A program made the translations under genes and the position numbers. The notes under the pieces are model-generated. The model made no database searches. It was not told the origin of the DNA and saw only the letters and a program-made list of their open reading frames with translations. From positions 63,241,911 to 63,305,910 of the forward strand of contig NC_039360.1 of NCBI RefSeq assembly GCF_003573695.1: a DNA stretch of 64,000 nucleotides. The letters run 5' to 3'. This stretch comes from Papaver somniferum (lineage: Eukaryota > Streptophyta > Magnoliopsida > Ranunculales > Papaveraceae). Shown here piece after piece: positions 45,276 to 56,935 of the stretch. Within the stretch, counting starts at the first letter, position 1. Each line of letters starts with the position of its first letter.

Positions 45276-46418
45276 CCTCGTTTAATTGGGCCCCCCTAAT
45301 ACAATTAGGTGCATCAACCATTTTGTTTGCGTCCCAAATTTTTCAGGGGTGTATTAAAATTTTGTGAAAATACTATTTTATCCTTCACTAAAAATACTTT
45401 TTAAAAACCTATTAACCCTTAATCCTAAGCCCCAATTCATTTCTAGTTCTAAACAAAAAAATCACTCCCTCCTCTCTCACCCTCTCGACTCTTCTCTCCT
45501 CCTCCATTAACGACTCCAAGAAAAAGAAAAAAAAATCTTCACCCGAAAAATTTCAGTTACAGTAAAAGGATCGTCAATTCGACAAGCCTAAACCCTAACG
45601 AATTTTCACATGCATGTAGAGACCATAAAAAATCGTTAGGGTATATGATGATCAAGATAATGACCATATTTCTGGTTTTCATATTTTTTTACCCTAGATT
45701 AGAGTCGTTAATACAATATATAAACCTATGACGATCCTCTATGAACGACCCTTTTTTAAACGTCAACGACCCCAGGTGAAAACAAACGACCTCTTTGTCC
45801 CAAAAAATTTCAGAGTCGTCTTGGTATAAAACGTAAAATAACGACTCTTTCTGACCCAAGCTAAGAGTCGTCAGGGTATATCATATTACCTTGACGATTT
45901 TTCATAACCTGGAAAAGTTGCAGGTTTGAGTCGTCATTTTTGGTGTCAATACATTGACGACTTTATAGAGTCGTTGGGGTATACATCCCTCGACATTGAC
46001 GACTCTTTCTCTGTGTTGTGACATATATCCAATCCATGGGAGAATTTAAGATAATCTTACCATCAACACAATCATCTTTGTTGCTTGAACCTTCCCCAAC
46101 ATCATTTCCCCTACTTGAATTACTCATTTGTAAAAACCCTAATTTTTCCTTTAAAACCTCCTCTTCTTCCTCTCAACTCAACTAAAAATAAAATCATAAA
46201 TAAAATCAAATTTTGATTCTAAAATCTGATTTTAATCTAACATAATCTAACCACACTAATTAACTTAACTTAATTAAGTTTTAATACTAATCATTCAGAG
46301 ACAGTTTAGCCATTTAAAAATATTTTGGTTAAGGGGTGACTCAAATTAGGTTTGAATGACCTTTTTTGTCCTCTAGTGGGAGGCCCCTAATTGTTTTTTG
46401 GGGCCCAATTAAACTAGG
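45276..46418. mobile_element. Terminal-inverted-repeat element, 1143 bp, with flanking TTATATAA
   Basis: The left end is CCTCGTTTAATTGGGCCC; the right end, reverse complemented, is CCTAGTTTAATTGGGCCC. Inverted similarity continues through CAATTAGG. TTATATAA flanks it at 45268-45275 and 46419-46426, a possible 8-bp TSD, though this word is itself a palindrome and could be part of the ends. The interior includes CT-rich leader-like DNA and an array of AGTCGT/ACGACT words (45560-46010). A short minus-strand frame near 46126 begins MSNSSRGNDVGEG but is not recognised. Confidence 0.75.
45560..46010. repeat. Clustered AGTCGT / ACGACT inverted words
   Basis: About a dozen occurrences of AGTCGT(C/T) or its complement (G/A)ACGACT lie within 450 bp, often as GAGTCGTC...GACGACTC pairs (45812 with 45840; 45929 with 45953; 45969 with 45997). 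Many are followed by GGGTATA or CTTTCT phrases. Confidence 0.75.
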
Positions 46419-46426
46419 TTATATAA

Positions 46427-46806
46427 GTATGTATGATATTATTGTTTACATCGAGTAATTTAAATTGTAAGTCTTTATTAATAAATAAAAATGTACTATA
46501 CTATATTGTATTTCATTAACAACATTAAGTTTTATGCATGAATTTTTTTATATTATTATAAATAATCTCAGAATATTTAGAAAATATTATAAATCAAGTT
46601 ACTTAGCAGAATACTTGAGAAATGTGAAATATGAAGATATTAATTGTTGATTATCAGTAATTTACCGATGCTTAATTGTTGCTTCGCCATCCCTACAAAC
46701 CTGAGATGCATCGTGCTTCGTCTATGGACAAGCGTTCCATGGATTCCACAGTTTTAATTGGCAATCTGGACAGGACATCTAATTCGGGTTTGCCTCGGCC
46801 AAGCTT
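46427..46806. mobile_element. Right half of a decayed hAT MITE
   Basis: TATATTATTATAAATAATCT and TCGGGTTTGCCTCGGCCAAG match the right part of the MITE at 15355-15941. The terminal repeat itself is lost. Confidence 0.65.
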
Positions 46807-47442
46807 CCTTTTATTGAAGTGCACAATATTATAGAAGGTATCAATAAATAAAACAAAAAGAAGACAATTAAAACGACAATTTTATGAGTATAATCTAACC
46901 ATTTTGATCGAGATTCCTTTCAAGGAATATGATCTCCTAAGTAAAGGGAGTAATTTGTTCACATATTTGAAAAAAAATGAAACAACAAGCTTGTTAATTT
47001 TATAATTCTATTTTTTTGTAAACCCAAAATATGTTGGTGCGGATCTTTACTCTTTCTTATATCCACGCCAATGAATAAAAATCACACAAAAAAGAAAAAT
47101 ACCAGTGAGGTGTAAAGAGAAGCATTAACACGCACAAATAATATCACAATTGCTACATAAACAATAAACAAACCCATGAAATCTAAATAATGCACGAAGG
47201 AATGAGAATTTCACATGACTCTATTAAAAATAGAAAAGAATGATCTGAGCAAGAGAATGATGGCGGCTTACATAGTTTTTTCAAAGACTTTAGTTTTCTA
47301 AAAAGAAAGAAAACCTTCCACGAAATTGATACCAAAATGACATCCAACAATTACACGATAGTAACGACGTGTAAGACTGTCACACATCCAACTTGGTAAT
47401 ATATAACTTTTACGGGAAAACCTTCAAAAATACCAATCTTCT

Positions 47443-48140
47443 ATGCAGAGATGGTATACGGTTCAAAAGTTCAAGGGAAACCTCTTCCTCAATGGCCAAA
47501 AACGTATTGTGAAGAGTAATATTTTATCAATCAAACTATCTGAAGAAGAACATCTCAGAGGTGTCGACGAACGTAGGAACAATCTAATTGGATGTTTAAT
47601 CATTCCTAAGGGTTCTCCTCCTATGAAGATTGGTGACACAAAAAAAAAAGTGCTTACAATGTGGCCTTCCTGGGTAATCTCTTCTTTCGGAAAGGTAATT
47701 TTTGATTTCGTTTCAATTAAGCTAATTATATTTCAGTCGGTCTTTCTATTGGAATCTCTTTGAAACTCAGTATGATGCACTTACAATGCTAGACTAAGGA
47801 TTTCAGTCCTGATTTTAAAATATAATCCTTGGTTCAAGTGTGGGATCGTATATACGGCATTAGCTTGGAATATTGACGTAACAACCATATTCAGAATTGT
47901 AAGTGTTGTAGGAACACCATTGAAGGTGGATGGGAACATTTTAGATCTTAATCGAGCATTTCTTTTGGAAGTTACATGATGAAATTTTAGTTGAGATGGA
48001 TGGAATTGCGTTTGTGGTCGACATCATATACGAACGAATGCCTTCCTTTTGCACCTATTGTATATATAGATTGGACACAACGTTTGAGAGAATACTGAGA
48101 TGGTTAACTAACATCGTAATGAGCAGAATGTGAGGTAGGA
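47443..48140 (+). pseudogene. LINE ORF1 relic (DUF4283-type gag-like protein)
   Basis: The frame at 47443-47763 includes RGVDERRNNLIGCLIIPKGS and TMWPSWVISSFGK, the pattern of the DUF4283 domain in ORF1 of plant L1-type LINEs. Downstream, in broken frames to about 48140, VGTPLKVDGN and the codons for an E-R-M-P-S-F-C-T-Y-C run match the rest of that protein, including its single zinc knuckle start. Several frameshifts and stops are present, so this copy is dead. No linked reverse transcriptase was identified downstream. Confidence 0.65.
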
Positions 48141-49528
48141 TCTGAAATAAAAACTCCGTGTAATATGTGGAAAAACCTGGATCAACTACGTACTTTAAAG
48201 GATAGTACTACGGTGCCAAGAGTTATTTATATGGAACAAGCTAGAATAACTTAATTGATACAAATATTGTAGATATTGCAATCAAAGATCATGCAGCAGA
48301 TCCCAACTTCATGGTTCCTTTTCAATTGGTGAATAACGTGCTATCTCCAGCGCGTTCTCTAATATATAGAACTGCTAATGCAAAAGATAACATCAATGTA
48401 AGATAAAATAGCCATGCAAGCTTCTAACCAAGCTATCAAGGATATTGCAACAATTTTTTTTTACCGAAATCAAGTATTATTACTAATTCTGGTAGTAATG
48501 TTGTTAACGATGTGACTCTTTTTTTTTTTTGAAACAAACTCGGTAGTTATAATTATTTGAGGATCAAGATGAGATTTATTCCCAAAGAGCAAGAAGAAAA
48601 CAATGAATCTCCTCTCACAAGTTAGTCATGACGGCTAGTGTTGATATAAATAGATTTAGTAGACTAGCTATGTACATAGATGATAATAATTATGATGACT
48701 ATTTAATATTTTTTTCATCGCAGGTACTGGAGAACATAGTGGTAGAAAATACTTCTTATCCCACATTGGGTGGATTTCACCTTGTTTAGCATGGTTTTAA
48801 GAAGAAAAATACTGGACCAAAAAAATTTACTCGAAAGCTCCTGAAAAGCGGATGAAGCGCTTTGCATAAGCTTAATATGCAAATTCTTGTTTCACAAATC
48901 CATTTTATCTTTATTTTTCTAATCTACTTCTTTTTTCAGGAGGTTCTGGCTTTGCGTCCCCTTTCAGTTTCAGTTTTTTTTTTCTTTTATAATTAAATAT
49001 GTAATTCAGTTTTAGTGTTTTTGCTTTTATTTTTAAAGTTCCATATGTATCATTTAATAGTGATAATTTATGGTATTACGTGATAGAAAAATCGATGCAA
49101 CTATATAATGTCTTTTATGATGTATACAAATGTCGTTTCAAATATGTTATCAAGATATGCCTAGCTACGTACATCCTCATAAGTGTTATTATAAAGAGTT
49201 GGAGAATGTAAGCTTTTAAGGTCTTGGTGTGGATTAAATTTTAGACATAAGGGTCACCAGCTTATTCTGATATTTCTCAATGAAACCTTTAATCTCACAT
49301 ATGAAAAACTAAATATGAGGACTTTCCATGGCAATCCAATGTATGACCCTTAAACCAACGCAGATTTGGTCAGGTCGAGATCGGATGCGGGGATTCACCA
49401 AGAAATTACTTTTTAGACAACATCTCTTTCAAGTTTTTACAAAGCAAAAATAAAAATTGAACTTTTTTCTTAATAGATTTTTTTCTAAAATAACGTATGA
49501 CTCATAAGTCATAGATTTTCTCGGCAAA
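48141..49528. other. Unassigned region downstream of the LINE ORF1 relic
   Basis: No open frame of note. It may hold further decayed LINE sequence, but nothing definite was recognised. Confidence 0.4.
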
Positions 49529-49533
49529 CTTAA

Positions 49534-52180
49534 TGAAAAACCAGGGGTTTAACAACCTCACCTAATATTTCTTTTAGGCAATCTTTATGGACAAACTCTA
49601 ATATAATTCCACGAGAATTAACTAGACAGTCAGACTCAATCAATGGAAATATATCCAAGAGTTGTATCTTTATTTTACAATGTAATCAACAAATCAAACA
49701 GATGGAAATCCGCGAGCCTGATTATTATGTGAAACAACTTGAACGGTACCAAAGACCAATGTTCAAGTGTCAATCAATTTATATCAACAACCAAAGGTTG
49801 GATTATATAATTGATTGAACTACGCACAACCTGTGATATTTCAATTATAAAGAAAATATAATGTGGAAAAGAAATAATACAGACACCAGAAATTTTGTTA
49901 ACGAGGAAACCGCAAATGTAGAAAAACCTCGGGACCTAGTCTAGATTTGAACACCACACTGTATTAAGCCGCTACAGACACGAGCCTACTCCAAGTTAAC
50001 TTCAGACTGGAATGTAGTTGAGCCCTAAGCAATCTCACACGGATCAAGGTATAGTCACGTTCCTTACGCCTCTGAATCCCAGCAGGACTCTACACACTTG
50101 ATTCCCTTAGCTGATCTCACCCACAACTAAGAGTTTCTACGACCCAATGTCGAAGACTTGATAAACCAATCTGTCTCACACAGAAAAGTCTATTGAATAG
50201 ATAAATCTGTCTCCCACAGAAATACCTATGAGTTTTGTTCCGTCTTTTGATAAATCAAGGTGAACAGGAACCAATTGATATACCATACTTATATTCCCGA
50301 AGAACAGCCTAGTAATATCAATCACCTCATAATAATCTTAATCATATGGTAGTGAAACAAGATATTGTGGAATCACAAGCGATGAGACGAAGATGTTTGT
50401 GACCACTTTTTATCTTGCCTATCAGAGATTAAATCTCGAGAAAATCTTAGAGAAGATGGTACTCAATATAATAGAAAACAACAAGATTAGAACACGTAGC
50501 TACAGAGAAAATAGTTGGGTCTGGCTTCACAATTCCAATGAAGTCTTTAAGTCGTTAACCTATAATGGTTTTAGAAAAACCTGTTATGTTAAAGGAGAAT
50601 CGACTCTAGTCGCAACTAGTATCACACATGAGGTGCGGGGATTAGGTTTCCCAGTTGCTAGAGTTCTCCCTTATATAGTCTTCAAATCAGGGTTTGCAAT
50701 CAATGTTACCTTGGTAACAAAGCATTCAATATTCACCGTTAGATGAAAACCTGATTAGACTCAAGCTAATATCTTTCAACCGTTAGATCGAACTTAGCTT
50801 ACTACGCACAAAGGAAAAGTGACTTCATTTAGATATGGGTAACCGTACCTAAACGTGTACACCTTGTTGTCTCAACAATAGTTAAACGAAGTTAGCCATA
50901 TGAACACTTTCATATCAACCTTGTTCATCTTAATCAATACTAGTTTAAATGACTCAAATGAAACTAGTTATAGAGTTGTTCAATTGTTTGTATTCTCATA
51001 GAAGTATACAAGACACAATTGAAGCAGAATCGATTTTGATTCTCTCGAATCAATTTATGAACATTATAGCCACGGTTTGTACAAGATTGCATTCCTTATT
51101 ATATAAATGTATTAGTTCATGAACAAACCGATTTTAGAACATAACCTACTCAAGTATGAAAACAGGCACGCATACCTAAGTGGCCGGACTTAGTTTGGGT
51201 TCTCCAATATGCGAACGGGTATGCATACCTTCCAAACTCAGTTGAATTCCCGGACATGAACTTATGCCAGAACGCATATGAGTATGCATACTAAGTTCCC
51301 GGAATTTCAATAACCAACCAGTACGCGTACGGGGGTATGCATACTATGGTTCCCGGACTTAGAATAACTTTCAACAGTTAGCATACAAGTACGCATACTG
51401 TGCTATATCCAATAACCAAGAACCAAAACCTTGTATTCCAAGAGAAAGTCTCGGGTAGGGTAGGAGACAATGTTAACTCCCAAAAGTATAACTAGTTTTC
51501 TACCGGCGCGCCAAGCCTAGGAAACCCGCAGAGCAGGGAACATACTGTGTTATATCCAATCATGGTTAATTGTTCTAAAGTATCATTTCAATAATTGAAA
51601 TATTCTTAGAAGACGACAATATAAGTCTCACATAAACTATTAGCTTCAAAGCAATTTTCAAGTGATCGATAGATCAATACGAAACATTCCGAGTCTACAT
51701 CAAATGACTGTCTCACACAAATCATGTAAGATGTTACCATAAGATTTCCACATGATCATCTTTTGAATTTCGTCAAGAATATATGATGAACTTGGTTAAA
51801 GCGAAAGCTTACCAACACATATTTCGAGAAATATGTAAGTGAGTTAAACTCAGCTCGAAATATCAAATGTGTATAATCGAAGTCTATATAGCAATACGAC
51901 TTTTGTCTCAAATAGGAGATAGAGTAGATAGACTTTTGAGTGATAGATGAGTTCAAATCTCAACATATCTTTTGCTGGAGTTCAACAAGCTCCCCTTAGT
52001 AGTTTTTCGTCTTCAATCGATGAACACCGTGAAGATTAAAGCTCAACTACACTTTCTGTCCTAATCCGAGACTTAGCTATAAGTAGACTAGAAATCAAGA
52101 ATTATAGTTTTGGCAACTAAACTTTACAAACAAGATTGAGATAGCAACGCTTGCGAGTTCGACCGAGCAGTGCTCTAACA
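49534..52180 (-). mobile_element. Solo LTR of a large copia family, 2647 bp, with TSD CTTAA
   Basis: On the plus strand it begins TGAAAAACCAGGGG and ends GTGCTCTAACA. CTTAA is present at 49529-49533 and 52181-52185. On the minus strand it begins TGTTAGAGCACTGCTCGGTC, as does the LTR at 1-951. It has no partner LTR or internal region, so it is a solo LTR. Small frames inside it, such as 50393-50746, are incidental. LTR length and sequence resemble large plant copia families such as Angela or SIRE; the lineage is inferred. Confidence 0.85.
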
Positions 52181-52185
52181 CTTAA

Positions 52186-52871
52186 TGTGCACTAATCGTT
52201 GTAATAGTTTCTCTGCTCAGTTGGTTAATTTTTTTTGACTGTTTTCAAAGCCAATGATTTTCTATCAATAACATTCATTATCCATTAACTCCACACCTTT
52301 ATTTTATCTACAAAATAACGAGTCGAATTCACTTTCTCCTTACATCAGAGCTACCTACTATCCAGTGCTCTCTTGTCGATCTTCTTGCTTCTTGTTTCTT
52401 GTAATACATACCATCGGGTGAAGGTGTTAGTAAAGAATATTTTGGCAATGAGTTGTAGAAATTTTTCTGCTGCTTGGTGTCAAGTTAATGAGCGGCTAAA
52501 TTGTGTTTATTCTATACCCAATTTGCAAGAGATAGTACACATTTGCTTCGTGGGGTTATTATGATCACTTTTGAGGTGTGAGCGAGCAATATTGCATCAA
52601 GAAAATCTGTTAAACCTGCAGTTCTGACCAATTCAAATGCTTTATGTTTATGTTAACTTTATTCATCTAATTTTATTGTTTTATTGTAGTGGTTTAACAA
52701 AAATTTGCGTGCATGATATGGTCTCGATCAATATTAATAATGAGGTATAGTATTGCTTATTAGTAATGTTTGTTGGTACATTATTCACTCGAACTCATAT
52801 CATACAAGAGGTGGGTGGAACCAAGGGTTTACTATCCCTATTCATTCACCAAATATATTTCCTTAACCTTG
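52186..52871. other. Unassigned AT-rich region
   Basis: No supported gene or repeat boundary was found. The frame at 52373-52564 starts without a clear ATG context and has no recognised motif. Confidence 0.5.
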
Positions 52872-52874
52872 TAA

Positions 52875-53396
52875 GGCCAACTCCTACGATATGTGGTAAA
52901 AGCATCCATAACTTGAGGAGTATCCACAAATATGTAGACCCTCGTCAACGAGAGGATCCAAAACCTAGGATGGGAAAAGGAAAAAAATATAATCCATCCG
53001 GTCATTAATAAACCAGATATTCTAGAAAAATAATTTACCAAAAGTCCATCCAGTTGGCTAAGGGCTGGATTCACAACTTTCAGATTTGCAACACTTATTG
53101 GGAACGTTTATACCTGTCCTAAATTGCGTCTATTCACAAAATAAAAAAGCACCATCCGGTTATTAAGTTACCGGATGAAGAAAAAAAAATTCATCCGAAC
53201 ACTAAATGTCCGGATGGTGTATCCGCTCACCTAATGACCGAATGGACTCTCCAAAGCAACCACCTCAAATTCGAGGGGTATCATCTGGACTTTAGTAACG
53301 TATGGATGAAAAATTCATCCATAATAATATTTTTGGTCCATAAAATGTGGATCATTACAAAAATATGGAGGAATTATACCCTTGTAGGAGTTGTCC
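52875..53396. mobile_element. Harbinger-like MITE, 522 bp, with TSD TAA and inverted CATCCGG words
   Basis: The ends are GGCCAACTCCTAC on the left and GTAGGAGTTGTCC on the right. TAA is present at 52872-52874 and 53397-53399. The interior (52990-53320) contains CATCCGG and CCGGATG in paired, opposite orientation (for example CATCCGGTTATTAAGTTACC at 53153, followed by GGATG), with related TCATCC/GGATGA words. No coding potential. Confidence 0.78.
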
Positions 53397-53527
53397 TAAT
53401 AAACCATTGTTTTTACCCCTTATTTTGTACTTACCCAGTCCGACACATAGAGATCATCTCAACCAAGTGTAAGACTCACCAAAACCTTTAACTTTATTTT
53501 GTAAATATATAATCAATTTATGTATAT

Positions 53528-53918
53528 GAGGATGGATCCTTTCGCACTCTAAGTCTCACGCTATCTCACACTTTTTACGTCATTTTGGTGAATAAAATCC
53601 AAACAATAGAGGATTCAGAGCAAATATTTTCGGGATATAGTCCTTTTACAATTTCGAGATACTAAACCTCATAATCTACCGGCCTTAATTTCGATGGTTA
53701 AAAATTCGTTTATTTTCAACGGCTCATTTTCAAAATAGTAGATGGTGAGGTTATACATTTTGGAATACGCTCATTTTTGGTAGATATGTAGAGCTTTGTA
53801 AGAGGATCATGTCTCAAAATATTAGCTTCAAATTCATCACCTTCTGGTTTTTATGCACAAAAATAGCGTAAAAAGTGTAAGATAGTGTGAGATTTAGAGT
53901 GTGAAGGGATCCTTCCTC
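53528..53918. mobile_element. MITE with long inverted ends, 391 bp (family copy 2)
   Basis: The left end is GAGGATGGATCCTTTCGCAC; the right end, reverse complemented, is GAGGAAGGATCCCTTCACAC. Inverted similarity continues for about 50 bp through CACGCTATCTCACACTTTTT. The flanks TATGTATAT and TTTATATAT could be a diverged 9-bp TSD. It is related to 39796-40202. Confidence 0.82.
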
Positions 53919-54012
53919 TTTATATATTGAAGTAATTTACTCTTAGTTCTTGTTGGTGTTTTTCCCTTTTTGTTTATGTCTTCTCCTTTATGGAGATTCT
54001 CCATGTGCACTC

Positions 54013-54327
54013 ATGGCGTTTCTTTGTGATCTCAATGGAGATTTTGAGTGGAAGTTCAAGTGTGGTGATCAAGATTCAAGATTACTTTGGGCGTATTATT
54101 CTCACATTTTTATGAGAAGATCTCATTTTCAAGAAGAAAAAACTCTATCAAATTGGTTGGATTATAATCCCAAAACCATTTTTTTTTCAATCTTCGGATT
54201 GCTTGGTACTCATGTTGGTAGTTCGTTACTTCTCTTCACGAATTACTCTTTGTTAGTACCTTTTAATTGTATTTCAATCTTTGATCTTGATGTTATTGAA
54301 GTACATGTAATCTCTATTTTATCATGA
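54013..54327 (+). CDS. Uncharacterised open frame, about 104 codons
   Basis: The first ATG is at 54013 and the frame ends in TGA. The product begins MAFLCDLNGDFEWKFKCGDQ and has hydrophobic stretches in its second half. The sequence after it ends in ATGAATGAAATTTT and an A-rich tract, which resembles the tail of a retroposon or LINE. No family is recognised, and it may be a fragment. Nothing shows that it is expressed. Confidence 0.2.
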   Translation: MAFLCDLNGDFEWKFKCGDQDSRLLWAYYSHIFMRRSHFQEEKTLSNWLDYNPKTIFFSIFGLLGTHVGSSLLLFTNYSLLVPFNCISIFDLDVIEVHVISILS

Positions 54328-54517
54328 ATGAAATTTTATGAAATTTATCAACAACAAAGATAAAAAAAATCCGAAAGCGCAAATAATAAACCCCAAAACT
54401 AAACCATGGATTTTGTAATATATTTTTGACCAAAAGGATTGGTACATTTACATGAAAGTTTAACCCCATTCAGAATTGTATCTTGAGTCCACCTCTAGAC
54501 AAGAGAGTTGAATACAT

Positions 54518-54828
54518 TGTTGTATACTTACAACGAATTAACAACAGTAATGATAGAAATGATGGATAAAATGGAATTAGTAGCTCCTAAATCAAAGATT
54601 CAGGCCAATCTGGCTGAAGAACAGCGCAACCAACGTCTAGTTCATTTATTTCTTCATAAGTTCAGATAAGGTTCTCCTACAGTATTTAACCAATCCTGTA
54701 ACCCTAAAGGGGCACAATGGATGACTGACACGTGACAAGTGACGACTTGACATAACTTATTAGATTAAGGCACTCGACAATTGAATAAGGGCAGCCTATC
54801 TCTAGCCTTTATAGCTAAGTATGCAACA
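54518..54828 (-). repeat. 3' LTR of the gypsy element (minus strand)
   Basis: This ends GTATGCAACA on the plus strand. On its inner side the polyprotein ends at 54815, overlapping the LTR by a few codons. Confidence 0.9.
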
Positions 54829-55460
54829 TTGCCTCCCTCTGAGCATCATCCTTGTCCTCAAGGATGAATCTTGGGTAGTGTGTTCTGATATTGGTGACGG
54901 CCTCCGAAGTAGCATTTTCCGGTGAGGAATTGGTCCACTGAATTAGTACCTGCCTGATCAGATTGTTGCCAATCAGCACAGTCCTTTGCTGCAACACCTT
55001 TTCAGGAACCATAATGATATCGCCATGAAGATCTACCACTGGAAGAGTAGGATAAGGAATAATCTGTGCCCCAATGTATTTTTTCAAATGAGATACATGG
55101 AGTAATGGATAAATGCTTGAATGAGAAGGCAACTCTAGTTTGTATGCTACTTGAACAATCTTCTGTAGAATGGGAAATGGTCCATAACACTTTGCAGAGA
55201 GCTTGAAGTTTCTCCTAACTGCAACAGATGATTGGCGATAAGGCTGCAATTTAAGGTACACCAGATCACCCACATTAAAGGACCTTTCAACTCTAGAAGT
55301 ATCTGCATACAACTTCATCCTCTCTTGAGCTTTGTGGAGTGATTCTTTGAGTATGTCCAACATTGCTGCTCTCTCCTTCAGATAAGTTTCTACAGCAGCT
55401 ACAGAGGTAGTGGCAGAAGAAGGGAATGTCATATGAGGTGGAACATAGCCATAGAGATCT
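54815..55460 (-). pseudogene. gypsy integrase C-terminus and chromodomain
   Basis: The frame 55432-54815 carries the post-integrase region (ERSFNVGDLVYLKLQPYRQS, the GDLVYLKL motif) and then a chromodomain-like end (VLIQWTNSSPENATSEAV, then PRFILEDKDD). The chromodomain is thought to steer integration toward particular chromatin. It is joined to the upstream pol frame by a frameshift near 55455, so it is not translated with it. Confidence 0.85.
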
Positions 55461-56930
55461 TGAAGGGAGACATTCTTAAACCCCTATGGAAACTGGTATT
55501 ATACCACCATTCAGCAAGTGCAATCCATTGACTCCATTGACTAGGCTTGTGACCAGTGATGCATCTTAAATAGTTTTCTAAGCAAGCATTCACCCTTTCA
55601 TTTAGGCCATCTGTTTGTGGGTGATAGGTTGTGCTTAAGTTCAAACTAGTGCCCACAGCCTTGAATAAGTCTTGCCAAAAATTACTGGTAAACACCTTGT
55701 CTCTATCAGATATGATTGAAGATGGTAAGCCATGAAGTTTGAATACCTGATTGAGGAATGCTTTGGCCACAGAGGCAGCTGTATAAGGATGTTGCAGAGG
55801 AATGAAATGTGCATATTTTATGAGTCTATCCACTATGACCAAAATCACACTCTTCTTGTCACTGAAAGGTAACCCTTCAATAAAATCCATGGTAATGTGC
55901 TGCCAAGAGTGATCTGGAACAGGTAGAGGTTGTAGAAGACCAACATGAGTAGTTGAATCACTCTTATTTCTCTGACAAATATCACAGTGAGACACAAAAA
56001 GTAAGATATTTTTCTTCATGCCTGGACAATAAAACTGGCCTTTGGCTCTCACATAAGTAGCCTGAATGCCTGAATGTCCACCCACATTAGAGTCATGTAA
56101 TGAAGCCAAAACTCTTGTCCTGACATCATGGCCAGAGCCAAGATAGATTCTATTTTTATACCTCAATATGCCTTCAAGAATTGTGAAGTGAGGAATGGAA
56201 TTGGGTTGGAGCAGTAATTGTGAAGTAAGTTTTTGGGCTTTAGAATCATTTTCATAACTGAGTAACACAACCTGCATCCATGTTGGAGTAGAAAGTGACA
56301 TAGAAGTGCACTGAGCTGAAGGAGAGGGTCTTCTGAAGAGAGCGTCAGCCACAATATTGTAAGAACCCTTCTTGTATTGTATTTCATAGTCAAAGCCAAA
56401 TATTTTAGTGAGCCACTTCTGCTTCAAGGTAGTAGTTATCTTCTGGTTAAGAAAGTACTGAATGCTCTGGTGATCAGTCTTGATAATGAATTTCTTATCC
56501 TGCAGATAATGTCTCCATCTTTGCACTGCCAATACAATTGCTAAAAAATCCTTTTCATAAGTGGATAAGGCCTGTGCTCTTGGGCCTAATGGTTTACTGA
56601 AGTAAGCAATTGGTTTATTGTCTTGAAGTAGAACAACTCCAATACATGTCTCAATGGCATCACTCTCAACCACAAATTGCTTATTGAAATCTAGGAGAGC
56701 TAATATGAGAGTCTTAGTCATTGCTTCCTTCAATTTATTGAATGAAGTAGTAGCTTCTGGACTCCAGATGAAAGAATTTTTCTTGAGTAAATCAGTTAAG
56801 GGTTTGCTAATAGCTCCATATCCTTGTACAAACTTCCTGTAGTATCCAGTAAGGCCAAGAAACCCTCTGATCTCCTTAATAGTTGTTGGAATGGGCCATT
56901 GTTGCATACAAGAAATCTTGTTAGGATCAG
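55429..56930 (-). pseudogene. gypsy RT C-terminus, RNase H and integrase
   Basis: Read on the minus strand from 56930. The RT connection ([20 protein letters not shown]) is followed by RNase H ([32 protein letters not shown]) and integrase with its zinc-binding CDICQRNKS. Catalytic-core residues are visible at [19 protein letters not shown] and the [12 protein letters not shown]lu. About 490 codons remain open. It begins where the nested solo LTR interrupts the gene, and ends in a frameshift near 55455. It is homologous to active elements, but this copy cannot work. Confidence 0.92.
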
Positions 56931-56935
56931 CAGAT

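Noticed and set aside
50393..50746. Plus-strand frame of 117 codons
   Set aside because: Lies wholly inside a solo LTR; no motif and no relation to a known protein.
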